A stretch of DNA of 5,505 bases from an uncultured Sulfuricurvum sp. (GTDB lineage: Bacteria > Campylobacterota > Campylobacteria > Campylobacterales > Sulfurimonadaceae), in the NCBI RefSeq assembly GCF_937936435.1, contig NZ_CALDDG010000099.1, forward strand, positions 1-5,505. Reading direction: 5' to 3'. Under the pieces are notes generated by a model that was not told where the DNA came from, made no database searches, and was given only the letters and a program-made list of their open reading frames with translations. Below, piece by piece: positions 1 through 5,505 of this stretch; the first letter of the stretch is position 1; each line of letters opens with the position of its first letter. Made by a program: the position numbers and the translations under genes.

Positions 1-1
1 C

Positions 2-1987
2 CTCCGTTTAGACGATGAAATCACGACGCCGACACAGGTTAAAAACAGTGCGCAAAGTGCCTATAAAGTCTCGACACAAACAGACACGACGATCGGTGAA
101 ATCGTAAAAACACTTGAATCGATGAAAGTTAAACTGGTCAATGCCGCCACCGATTCGAACTCCGATACCAGTATGCAAGCTATCGCAAAAGAGTTGCGCG
201 GATTGCAAAACCACCTTTTAACGTTAGCTAATACCTCGATAGGCGGGCAATATCTCTTTTCCGGAACAGCCACTTCCGTTAAGCCTATCTCATCGGATGG
301 AACGTATCAGGGTAATGATAAAGACCTTGAAGCATTTTTGGGTTCAGGAGTCAAACAAAAATACAATATCAGCGGTTCACAACTCTTTTTAGGCGAAGAG
401 AGTAAAATCACCCGAACTATCACTACAAACGTTGCTCAGATGAGCCTAAACGACTTATATCCGGATATTATGCAAAATCCTGACACGCCGAGAAGTGCAT
501 CTGAAGAAAGTTACATTACAGGCAGCAGCACAATCCGCGATTTAATGGGTGACAACGATGCTGATACAACCAACGACACAACCCGTTCATCCTATTTCTA
601 TGTAGAAGGGACACGTACCGACGGTACGACCTTCAAATCAAAAATCCAAATGGGGATGGATGATACCATGGATGATTTGATGCATCAAATTGCCCTTGCC
701 TATGATCCAAATACGGCTTCACCGACTGCAAATCAGGTAAATGTTTCCCTGAACGCCAACGGACAAATAGAAATCACCGATAAAATAGCGGGTTCAAGCA
801 AACTGGACTTTCATATGGTCGGTGCCGTCGATTTTGACTCGACCAATGCAGGTGACGCCGCCGATATATCAGATGCTATGTATGGCGCTAGCGCCGGAAG
901 TATCGATAATCTGCAATCCGGCACGACTGATTTTGAAACGGCTGCTGTCACAACTCCCGGGCTTTATGTCAAAGAGTTCACCAAAAGCGGTTTCACTTCT
1001 CCGGCAGGTGTAAGCAATACGCTAGAAGGAGTCAACTACGACCGTACCAATTTTGAACAAGACGGTTCAAAACTGACATCGAACATTTCTCAAATCAATA
1101 AAAATGACAACAGTTTTGCGACTGCAACGACCAAACTTCTCGATGTTGCCGGGGTAAATACCCTTGACGGACAACAGATGATTATTAACGGAACCGATGT
1201 CAACGGAAATCCTTTTACAGCCCAAATCGATCTTGCCACAGCGGGATCAACTTTTTCATTAGACGGCGGTACGACCAACTACGATATTTTCAATACCCAG
1301 ACTCCGCGTGTGGCAGCAGATGCGGACTCGATGACATATCAACAGCTAATGGACGTCGTCAATATGGCAATGACTGGCAATCTTCCGGCTACAAATACAG
1401 CCGCCGACTATGATACGGCAATCACGGCATCCAATTCAAAAGCATCGGTACAACTCGACAGTTCCGGGCGTATGGTCTTTGAAGATAAAGTAAACCCTTC
1501 GACGAATGCTTCCCTCTCAATCTATGATGCGGGATCGGATACCTATCCCGCATCGGGAACAAGTGGTGGATCCATTTTTACGTTTAATGCAAATAGTGCG
1601 TTAACCGTTCGCGATGCAAAAACCGACTTTTTTGCCCAGATCGAAGAGATGATCAAATCCGTTGAAGAGGGAAAAACACGCGCAAACGGCAGTGATGCAG
1701 CTGATCCGAGAAATATCGGGATACAAAACGCTATTCAAATGCTCGACGATCTTAGCGATCACGTCAGCCGTATGCAGACCGAGGCAGGATCGTATTCGCA
1801 AGTATTACAGGCATCTTCCGATCGTACCTCTATGCTCATCATAAGTACAAAAACACTTCAATCCGACGTCATCGATACAGATATTGCCGAAGCAACGCTT
1901 AGAATGCAGCAACTCAGCCTCAATTATCAGGCAATGCTCTCTAGCATCTCGAAGGTATCCAAGCTCTCTCTCGTCAATTATGTATAA
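2..1987 (+). CDS. flgL: Flagellar hook-associated protein 3 (FlgL), 5'-truncated by the window edge
   Basis: FlgL is a hook-filament junction protein, exported by the flagellar type III system and assembled between FlgK and the flagellin filament. The frame is open from base 2, so the Met at 122 is internal; 661 residues are visible, and I estimate that roughly 50 N-terminal residues lie outside. Visible residues 1-85 are the N-terminal coiled segment (KVSTQTDTTIGEIVKTLESM, then LRGLQNHLLTLANTSIGGQY and LFSG, the flagellin-family signature). The middle, about residues 90-530, is a large Ser/Thr/Asp/Asn-rich variable region with two related modules. Residues from about 535 form the flagellin C-terminal helix, ending DTDIAEATLRMQQLSLNYQA and SKVSKLSLVNYV. 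Enterobacterial FlgL is about 317 residues; the long form with a big insert is typical of Campylobacterota. A terminator follows at once, so transcription probably ends here. The flagellin-like ends could suggest flagellin itself, but the size and the LFSGT motif favour FlgL. Confidence 0.9.
   Translation, partial: LRLDDEITTPTQVKNSAQSAYKVSTQTDTTIGEIVKTLESMKVKLVNAATDSNSDTSMQAIAKELRGLQNHLLTLANTSIGGQYLFSGTATSVKPISSDGTYQGNDKDLEAFLGSGVKQKYNISGSQLFLGEESKITRTITTNVAQMSLNDLYPDIMQNPDTPRSASEESYITGSSTIRDLMGDNDADTTNDTTRSSYFYVEGTRTDGTTFKSKIQMGMDDTMDDLMHQIALAYDPNTASPTANQVNVSLNANGQIEITDKIAGSSKLDFHMVGAVDFDSTNAGDAADISDAMYGASAGSIDNLQSGTTDFETAAVTTPGLYVKEFTKSGFTSPAGVSNTLEGVNYDRTNFEQDGSKLTSNISQINKNDNSFATATTKLLDVAGVNTLDGQQMIINGTDVNGNPFTAQIDLATAGSTFSLDGGTTNYDIFNTQTPRVAADADSMTYQQLMDVVNMAMTGNLPATNTAADYDTAITASNSKASVQLDSSGRMVFEDKVNPSTNASLSIYDAGSDTYPASGTSGGSIFTFNANSALTVRDAKTDFFAQIEEMIKSVEEGKTRANGSDAADPRNIGIQNAIQMLDDLSDHVSRMQTEAGSYSQVLQASSDRTSMLIISTKTLQSDVIDTDIAEATLRMQQLSLNYQAMLSSISKVSKLSLVNYV
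419..820 (+). repeat. FlgL internal module, copy A
   Basis: This protein-level repeat covers visible FlgL residues about 140-273. It opens with ITTNVAQMSLND, continues through STIRDLMGD to a beta-rich stretch (FYVEGTRTDGTTFKSKIQMG), then MDDLMHQIALA, and closes with VSLNANGQIEITDKIAGSSK. Each block has a counterpart in the same order in copy B at 1073-1531. The copies have diverged and are seen by eye at protein level only. The likely role is a surface-exposed domain of the junction protein (inference). Confidence 0.6.
1073..1531 (+). repeat. FlgL internal module, copy B
   Basis: This second copy covers visible residues about 358-510. It opens with LTSNISQINKND (compare ITTNVAQMSLND), then TKLLDVAG, MIINGTDVNGNPFTAQIDLA, MTYQQLMDVVNMAMTG and VQLDSSGRMVFEDKVNPSTN. 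The shared pattern is (V/I)xGTxxxGxxFxxxI, then MxxLM, then VxLxxxGxxxxxDK. The order of blocks matches copy A, and B is slightly longer because of a Thr/Ala-rich loop before the last block. Confidence 0.6.
1526..1554. repeat. Perfect 10-bp inverted repeat inside flgL
   Basis: The arms GATGCGGGAT (1526-1535) and ATCCCGCATC (1545-1554) are perfect reverse complements around a 9-base loop. They could form a strong RNA hairpin within the coding sequence, right at the end of module B. No T-run follows directly, so it does not look like an intrinsic terminator. The function is unknown. Confidence 0.7.
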
Positions 1988-1993
1988 CACTCT

Positions 1994-2025
1994 GCAATAA
2001 AAGGGGCTTCTCTCCCCTTTTTTGC
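1994..2025 (+). terminator. Rho-independent terminator of flgL
   Basis: It begins 7 bases after the flgL stop. The left arm is gcaa-t-aaaagggg (1994-2006), the loop is cttctct (2007-2013), and the right arm is ccccttttttgc (2014-2025). Twelve base pairs form with one bulged T. Six T residues follow the GC core (2018-2023) and serve as the U-tract. The A-rich left side means it might work weakly in the other direction too. Confidence 0.85.
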
Positions 2026-2031
2026 TATAAT
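2023..2031 (+). promoter_or_regulatory. Extended -10 promoter of ftsK
   Basis: TGC followed by a perfect TATAAT (2026-2031) forms an extended -10 box. No -35 hexamer is visible: the expected place lies in the terminator stem. The T-run just upstream fits the Campylobacterota housekeeping promoter pattern (T-rich DNA plus TGn-TATAAT). The predicted transcription start is near 2037-2039, giving a leader of about 28 bases to the ATT at 2066. Its first bases overlap the terminator of the previous gene. Confidence 0.75.
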
Positions 2032-2054
2032 TTATCTACTTTTACAACTTATCC

Positions 2055-2059
2055 AAGGA
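2055..2059 (+). promoter_or_regulatory. Ribosome binding site AAGGA that decides the ftsK start
   Basis: AAGGA complements the 3' end of 16S rRNA and lies 6 bases before the ATT at 2066. There is no comparable purine-rich site in front of the TTG at 2114, where the upstream bases are almost all T and A. This is the main reason for placing the ftsK start at 2066. Confidence 0.6.
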
Positions 2060-2065
2060 TTACCT

Positions 2066-4339
2066 ATTTTACGCGATACACTGTTTATTGCCGGGTTCGG
2101 TATTTTATTTTATTTGGGGTTAGCCACTATCATCAGCGATGCATCTATTATCGGTGCATACGGAGCCTCCTTTGCCTCTGCAAACATATACGTCTTCGGC
2201 TATGTCGCCTACACTTATCTTTTGCTCTTAATGGTCCCTTTGTTTTACTGGTATAAATACGACGGTCCTATCGTTCGACGTTTGGAAATGGCCGGTGTTT
2301 TTTCTCTCCTTTTTTTTGCCCTCCTCTTTTTTCAGGCGATGGTGGTAGAAGGAACCTATCGCGGTGCATTCGGAGGTGTCATCGTCGATTTTATCTCCGT
2401 ATATATCGGGACATTCGGATTATGGACATTATGGCTGATGATGGTGGCCGTATCGGTTGTCTTGGTCATGGAACAAAGTCTATCCGAACTTGCCCAACCT
2501 ATTAAAGAGTATATGGATAAACCGCTCCCAACACCAAAAAAAGTGCAAAAATCGCAGAATGAACCTATTTCCGATAATCAAACACCCTCCGCAGATGACT
2601 TCTCCGCATATTCCGCAAGCCAACAAACAGAGGAGGAGGAGGAAGAAGATTCCTTCTCGTTAGACGTCGCTGCAGTAGAGAAAGAAGATCTTCCGCTTGA
2701 AAACCGTCAAGTATTGCCGGTACAGGAATCGATCCCGCATCAAACCGTTGCACCTCTTCTATCCGAGCCAGTAGTCGCTGAAGAAAACGCTCCAAAAGAG
2801 TCGACGATATTAAGTATGGCAAAAAAAGTCAAAGAGAGCAAACAGCATGCACTTGTCGTCGATGAACTGGAAGAAAATAAAATGCTTCTAGAGCAGATTG
2901 ACAAAGGAGTCAGCGAAAAACCGAAAAATTTCAAACTCCCTTCCATCGATTTTTTTCAAAATCCGCCTAAGAAACAGACTTTGGTGGATGAAGCGGAGCT
3001 GGATGATAAAATTCGCGATCTTATCGAAAAACTGGGCCATTTCAATATCGAGGGTGACGTCGTCCGTACTTATGCGGGGCCTGTCGTCTCAACCTTCGAA
3101 TTCAAACCTGCAGCCAATATCAAAGTATCAAAAATTCTAGGTTTGCAAGATGATTTGGCAATGGCACTTCGGGCACAAACGATACGTATACAAGCACCAA
3201 TCCCAGGAAAAGATGTTGTCGGTATCGAAATTCCGAACAAATCGGTAGAGACAATCTATCTCAGAGAGATGCTGGAAAGCAAACTTTTTCAGGAGGCGGC
3301 ATCTCCATTGACACTGATCCTAGGCAAAGATATTGTCGGAAAACCTTTTATCACCGATCTTAAAAAGCTTCCGCACCTTCTTATCGCCGGAACGACCGGA
3401 AGCGGGAAAAGTGTCGGTATCAATTCCATGATTCTGAGCCTTTTATATAAAAATTCTCCGGATCAACTGAAACTGCTAATGATCGATCCGAAGATGTTGG
3501 AATTCTCGATCTATAATGACATTCCACACCTTCTGACACCCGTTATCACGAACCCCCAGGTGGCGACTTCGGCACTCAACAACATGGTATATGAAATGGA
3601 ACGTCGTTATCAACTGATGAGCGAAACCCGAACCAAAAATATCGAAAATTATAACGATAAAGCCAAAGTCGAAAAACGCGATCTCCTCCCATACATCGTC
3701 GTCATCATCGATGAATTAGCTGATTTGATGATGACCAGCGGTAAAGATGTGGAATATTCAATCGCTCGGTTAGCTCAAATGGCACGTGCCAGCGGTATCC
3801 ATCTCATCGTTGCAACCCAGCGTCCGAGCGTCGATGTCGTCACCGGATTGATTAAAGCCAACCTCCCCTCACGTATCAGTTATAAAGTAGGACAAAAGAT
3901 CGACAGTAAAATCATCCTCGACGGTATGGGAGCCGAATCGCTGTTAGGACGTGGTGACATGCTCTTTACCCCTCCGGGTATGAGTGGTCTAGTCCGTCTG
4001 CATGCTCCATGGAGTACCGAAGTCGAAATCGAAAAAGTGGTCGATTTCCTCAAATCGCAGCGCGAGCCGGAATACGATCGCCGTTTTTTACGCGATAAAG
4101 AAGATATCACGAAAACAGACGGGGGAAGCGGGAACGATGAAGAAGTGGATGAGCTGTACGAAGAAGCCAAAAATATTGTCCTGAGTGAACAAAAAACATC
4201 TATCAGTTACCTGCAAAGACGCCTTCAAATCGGCTATAACCGCTCTGCCCGCCTTATAGAGCAGCTAGAAAATAACGGTATTCTCTCCGCACCCAATGCT
4301 AAAGGCAACCGCGATATCATTGCCGAAACCCCTTTTTAA
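2066..4339 (+). CDS. ftsK: DNA translocase FtsK
   Basis: FtsK is a septum-anchored, ATP-driven DNA pump that clears and aligns chromosome termini at division and activates dimer resolution by Xer recombinase. Length is 757 residues from the proposed ATT start (2066), or 741 from the TTG at 2114. From the ATT numbering, four membrane helices lie at about 5-24, 43-62, 74-94 and 105-128. A Pro/Glu-rich linker (about 130-290) follows, with a six-Glu run at 189-194. The motor starts near 305 with the alpha domain (AELDDKIRDLIEKLGHFNIE), then Walker A GTTGSGKS at 442-449, Walker B IVVIIDELADLM with its Asp at 549, ATQRPSVDVVTGLIKANLPS and GRGDMLF near 628. The C-terminal winged-helix gamma domain, about 692-757, contains SYLQRRLQIGYNRSARLIEQ, and in the family reads polar chromosome motifs. 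All key motor residues are present. The short N-terminus and linker are usual for this phylum. The family call is firm; the start is uncertain. Confidence 0.95.
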   Translation: MLRDTLFIAGFGILFYLGLATIISDASIIGAYGASFASANIYVFGYVAYTYLLLLMVPLFYWYKYDGPIVRRLEMAGVFSLLFFALLFFQAMVVEGTYRGAFGGVIVDFISVYIGTFGLWTLWLMMVAVSVVLVMEQSLSELAQPIKEYMDKPLPTPKKVQKSQNEPISDNQTPSADDFSAYSASQQTEEEEEEDSFSLDVAAVEKEDLPLENRQVLPVQESIPHQTVAPLLSEPVVAEENAPKESTILSMAKKVKESKQHALVVDELEENKMLLEQIDKGVSEKPKNFKLPSIDFFQNPPKKQTLVDEAELDDKIRDLIEKLGHFNIEGDVVRTYAGPVVSTFEFKPAANIKVSKILGLQDDLAMALRAQTIRIQAPIPGKDVVGIEIPNKSVETIYLREMLESKLFQEAASPLTLILGKDIVGKPFITDLKKLPHLLIAGTTGSGKSVGINSMILSLLYKNSPDQLKLLMIDPKMLEFSIYNDIPHLLTPVITNPQVATSALNNMVYEMERRYQLMSETRTKNIENYNDKAKVEKRDLLPYIVVIIDELADLMMTSGKDVEYSIARLAQMARASGIHLIVATQRPSVDVVTGLIKANLPSRISYKVGQKIDSKIILDGMGAESLLGRGDMLFTPPGMSGLVRLHAPWSTEVEIEKVVDFLKSQREPEYDRRFLRDKEDITKTDGGSGNDEEVDELYEEAKNIVLSEQKTSISYLQRRLQIGYNRSARLIEQLENNGILSAPNAKGNRDIIAETPF

Positions 4340-4372
4340 TTCTCCTGACGGAGAGTCTTTATTCCTTTTTTT
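4340..4372 (+). terminator. Possible weak terminator after ftsK
   Basis: TCTCC (4341-4345) pairs with GGAGA (4350-4354) around a TGAC loop, with a possible T-G pair outside it, directly after the ftsK stop. A broken T-rich tract follows and ends in seven T residues (4366-4372). The stem is short and the T-run is displaced by about 11 bases, so termination here may be partial. Confidence 0.4.
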
Positions 4373-4385
4373 GTAACTTTATTAC
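4368..4385 (+). repeat. Upstream copy of an 18-bp operator-like repeat
   Basis: TTTTTGTAACTTTATTAC matches TTTTTGTAACATTATTAC at 4486-4503 at 17 of 18 positions, 118 bases apart. It keeps the GTAA-n5-TTAC symmetry but lacks the outer right-hand TTACAAAA extension. It overlaps the T-tract of the weak ftsK terminator, so part of the match is simple T-run. Confidence 0.5.
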
Positions 4386-4437
4386 TCTTTCTATAGTTTT
4401 ATATATTTCTATTTTAGTGTCCATTATTTTTACATGT

Positions 4438-4445
4438 GTTACAAA
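4438..4445 (-). repeat. Inverted TTTGTAAC half-site
   Basis: GTTACAAA on the + strand is the exact reverse complement of the TTTGTAAC core found at 4370-4377 and 4488-4495. With one more base the match to the promoter-proximal copy is nine bases. It lies between the other two copies. This could be a half-site for the same regulator or coincidence in AT-rich DNA. Confidence 0.35.
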
Positions 4446-4486
4446 TATAAACATATATCTACTTTATTGGCCTTCATATTGTGTAT

Positions 4487-4507
4487 TTTTGTAACATTAT
4501 TACAAAA
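4487..4507. promoter_or_regulatory. 21-bp dyad, probable operator of acnB
   Basis: TTTTGTAA (4487-4494) and TTACAAAA (4500-4507) are perfect reverse complements around CATTA. The centre at 4497 lies about 40 bases before the predicted acnB transcription start, where a -35 element would be. A protein bound here could therefore activate or block the promoter. I cannot match the motif to a known regulator: it is not an FNR box (TTGAT-n4-ATCAA), and its odd spacing does not suit a standard CRP-type site. Confidence 0.5.
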
Positions 4508-4521
4508 CTCATTTTTTCTTC

Positions 4522-4530
4522 TGTTATAAT
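4522..4530 (+). promoter_or_regulatory. Extended -10 promoter of acnB
   Basis: TGT precedes a perfect TATAAT (4525-4530), preceded by the T-rich stretch ATTTTTTCTTC, with no -35 consensus. The architecture is the same as the ftsK promoter. The predicted transcription start is near 4536-4538, giving a leader of about 24 bases that contains little besides the ribosome binding site. Confidence 0.75.
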
Positions 4531-4550
4531 CATTGAAAATTAACTGGCAC

Positions 4551-4555
4551 AGGAG
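4551..4555 (+). promoter_or_regulatory. Ribosome binding site of acnB
   Basis: AGGAG lies 5 bases before the ATG at 4561. It supports that ATG over the next in-frame ATG at 4570, which would place the site 14 bases away. Confidence 0.8.
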
Positions 4556-4560
4556 TCACT

Positions 4561-5505
4561 ATGGCTTTTATGGACGAATACAAAGCACACGTAGCAGAAC
4601 GGGCGGCTCAAGGGATACCTCCATTCCCACTTACAAAAGAGCAAGTTACTGAGTTAGTAGCACTCATTACAGCTGAAAGTTCCAAAAACGATGAGTTGGT
4701 AACAATGTTAGCAGAACGTGTCAATCCGGGTGTTGACGACGGCGCGCATGTTAAGGCTGCATTTTTACATCAAGTACTCCAAGGCCAAGTAAAAGCTTTC
4801 TTGGCGGACAACAGCGATATCAACAGTGATGATCATAAAAAAGCGGCGATCAAAATTCTCGGTAAAATGGTCGGAGGCTACAACGTCAAACCTCTTATAG
4901 ATGCACTTAGCAATGATGCAATCGCAAACGAAGCGGCACATGAGCTTAAACATACCCTTTTGGTTTATGATGCATTTAACGATATCGTTGATCTTTCAAA
5001 AACCAATAAATACGCAAAAGAAGTTCTTCAATCATGGGCCGATGCTGAGTGGTTTACCGCTAAAAAGCCTCTTGTTGAAAAATTCAGCGTAGTCGTTTTC
5101 AAATTCCCGGGTGAAACCAATACCGATGACCTCTCTCCTGCGAGTGCGGCATTTACCCGTTCAGATATTCCGCTCCACGCAACAACGATGTTGAGTGCAA
5201 AAATGCCTGAAGGTATTGCAAAAATCGCTGAGTTGAAAGAAAAAGGGATGCAAATCGCTTACGTCGGTGACGTTGTCGGAACCGGTTCAAGCCGCAAATC
5301 TGCCGCTAACTCGGTTCAATGGCACATGGGTGACGATATCCCCGGTATCCCGAATAAACGTACCGGCGGTGTCGTAATCGGAAGCATCATCGCTCCGATT
5401 TTCTTTGCTACGTGTGAAGATTCCGGTGCATTGCCGATCGAAGCCGATGTTAGCCAAATGGAAACCGGTGACGTACTCGATATCGATACAAAAGCGGGAA
5501 CGATT
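4561..5505 (+). CDS. acnB: Aconitate hydratase B (AcnB), 3'-truncated by the window edge
   Basis: AcnB is the cytosolic [4Fe-4S] aconitase that interconverts citrate and isocitrate through cis-aconitate; many AcnB enzymes also hydrate 2-methylaconitate. The first 315 residues are visible, a little over a third of the usual 850-865, with no stop before the edge. Residues 1 to about 160 are the AcnB-specific HEAT-like domain (HVAERAAQGIPPFPL, GGYNVKPLIDAL, then VLQSWADAEWF). The swivel domain follows, with GETNTDDLSPA at 184-194, YVGDVVGTGSSRKSAANSVQ around 233-252 (Ser/Arg loop at 243-247), NKRTGGVV and EDSGALPIE. This domain order, HEAT then swivel at the N-terminus, separates AcnB from AcnA/IRP-type enzymes. 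Compared with E. coli AcnB as I remember it, the loop after LHATTML is about a dozen residues shorter. The Fe-S cysteines and catalytic domains lie beyond the window. In this group the enzyme may serve a reductive citrate cycle (inference). It has its own promoter and a dyad upstream. Confidence 0.95.
   Translation, partial: MAFMDEYKAHVAERAAQGIPPFPLTKEQVTELVALITAESSKNDELVTMLAERVNPGVDDGAHVKAAFLHQVLQGQVKAFLADNSDINSDDHKKAAIKILGKMVGGYNVKPLIDALSNDAIANEAAHELKHTLLVYDAFNDIVDLSKTNKYAKEVLQSWADAEWFTAKKPLVEKFSVVVFKFPGETNTDDLSPASAAFTRSDIPLHATTMLSAKMPEGIAKIAELKEKGMQIAYVGDVVGTGSSRKSAANSVQWHMGDDIPGIPNKRTGGVVIGSIIAPIFFATCEDSGALPIEADVSQMETGDVLDIDTKAGTI

Noticed and set aside
122..124. ATG at 122 as the start of flgL
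   Set aside because: The same frame continues upstream to base 2 with sequence typical of the FlgL N-terminal helix (LRLDDEITTPTQVKNSAQSA), so the gene begins outside the window.
614..628. Inverted repeat CGTACC-GAC-GGTACG in flgL
   Set aside because: It has six-base arms inside normal coding sequence with no associated signal; such repeats are expected by chance in about 2 kb.
884..895. Perfect 12-bp palindrome GGCGCTAGCGCC in flgL
   Set aside because: It is short, has no loop, lies in Ala/Ser/Gly codons and has no second copy in the window; probably chance or a restriction-type palindrome.
3880..4170. 96-codon open frame on the - strand opposite the ftsK motor
   Set aside because: It lies entirely opposite conserved motor and linker sequence, its product is Ser/Arg-rich low-complexity, and no promoter or ribosome site was seen; it is a shadow of ftsK.
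4469..4482. Sigma-54-like element (TTGGCC, then TTGTG ten bases after GG)
   Set aside because: The -24 GG is present, but the invariant -12 GC is GT here, and a much better housekeeping promoter lies just downstream at 4522-4530.
4901..5092. 63-codon + strand open frame
   Set aside because: It is out of frame with, and wholly inside, the clearly conserved acnB coding sequence.

Overview
The window holds three genes, all on the + strand: the 3' part of a flagellar hook-filament junction gene (flgL, cut at the left edge), a complete ftsK-family DNA translocase gene, and the 5' part of aconitase B (acnB, cut at the right edge). No mobile elements, RNA genes or CRISPR arrays are visible.

The protein sequences point to a Campylobacterota (Epsilonproteobacteria) genome. 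The FlgL is very long with a flagellin-type C-terminus, the FtsK is short with four membrane segments, and both visible promoters are extended -10 boxes (TGn-TATAAT) behind T-rich DNA with no recognisable -35. That promoter type is characteristic of this phylum. The moderate GC content by eye and the protein style suggest the Sulfurimonas/Sulfuricurvum group, with Sulfuricurvum-like composition, but this is inference and not a species call.

Layout: (1) 2-1987, flgL, whose variable middle contains two divergent copies of one module and a strong inverted repeat. (2) 1988-2065, a very compact junction in which a terminator hairpin after flgL runs directly into the promoter of ftsK. (3) 2066-4339, ftsK. 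Its frame has no ATG, GTG or TTG from the flgL stop until a TTG at 2114, which would cut off the first membrane helix; an ATT at 2066 behind an AAGGA Shine-Dalgarno fits better. (4) 4340-4560, an AT-rich 221-bp intergenic region with a weak hairpin after ftsK, three TTTGTAAC elements including a 21-bp dyad, and a clear acnB promoter and ribosome binding site. (5) 4561 to the end, acnB: the HEAT-like domain and most of the swivel domain.

The three genes serve unrelated housekeeping roles (motility, chromosome segregation at division, and the citrate cycle in its oxidative or reductive form). Each of the two junctions has its own promoter, so they look like independent transcription units and not an operon. 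I see no convincing new multi-gene system. The items most worth checking are the possible non-canonical ftsK start, the repeated operator-like element upstream of acnB, and the internal duplication in FlgL.
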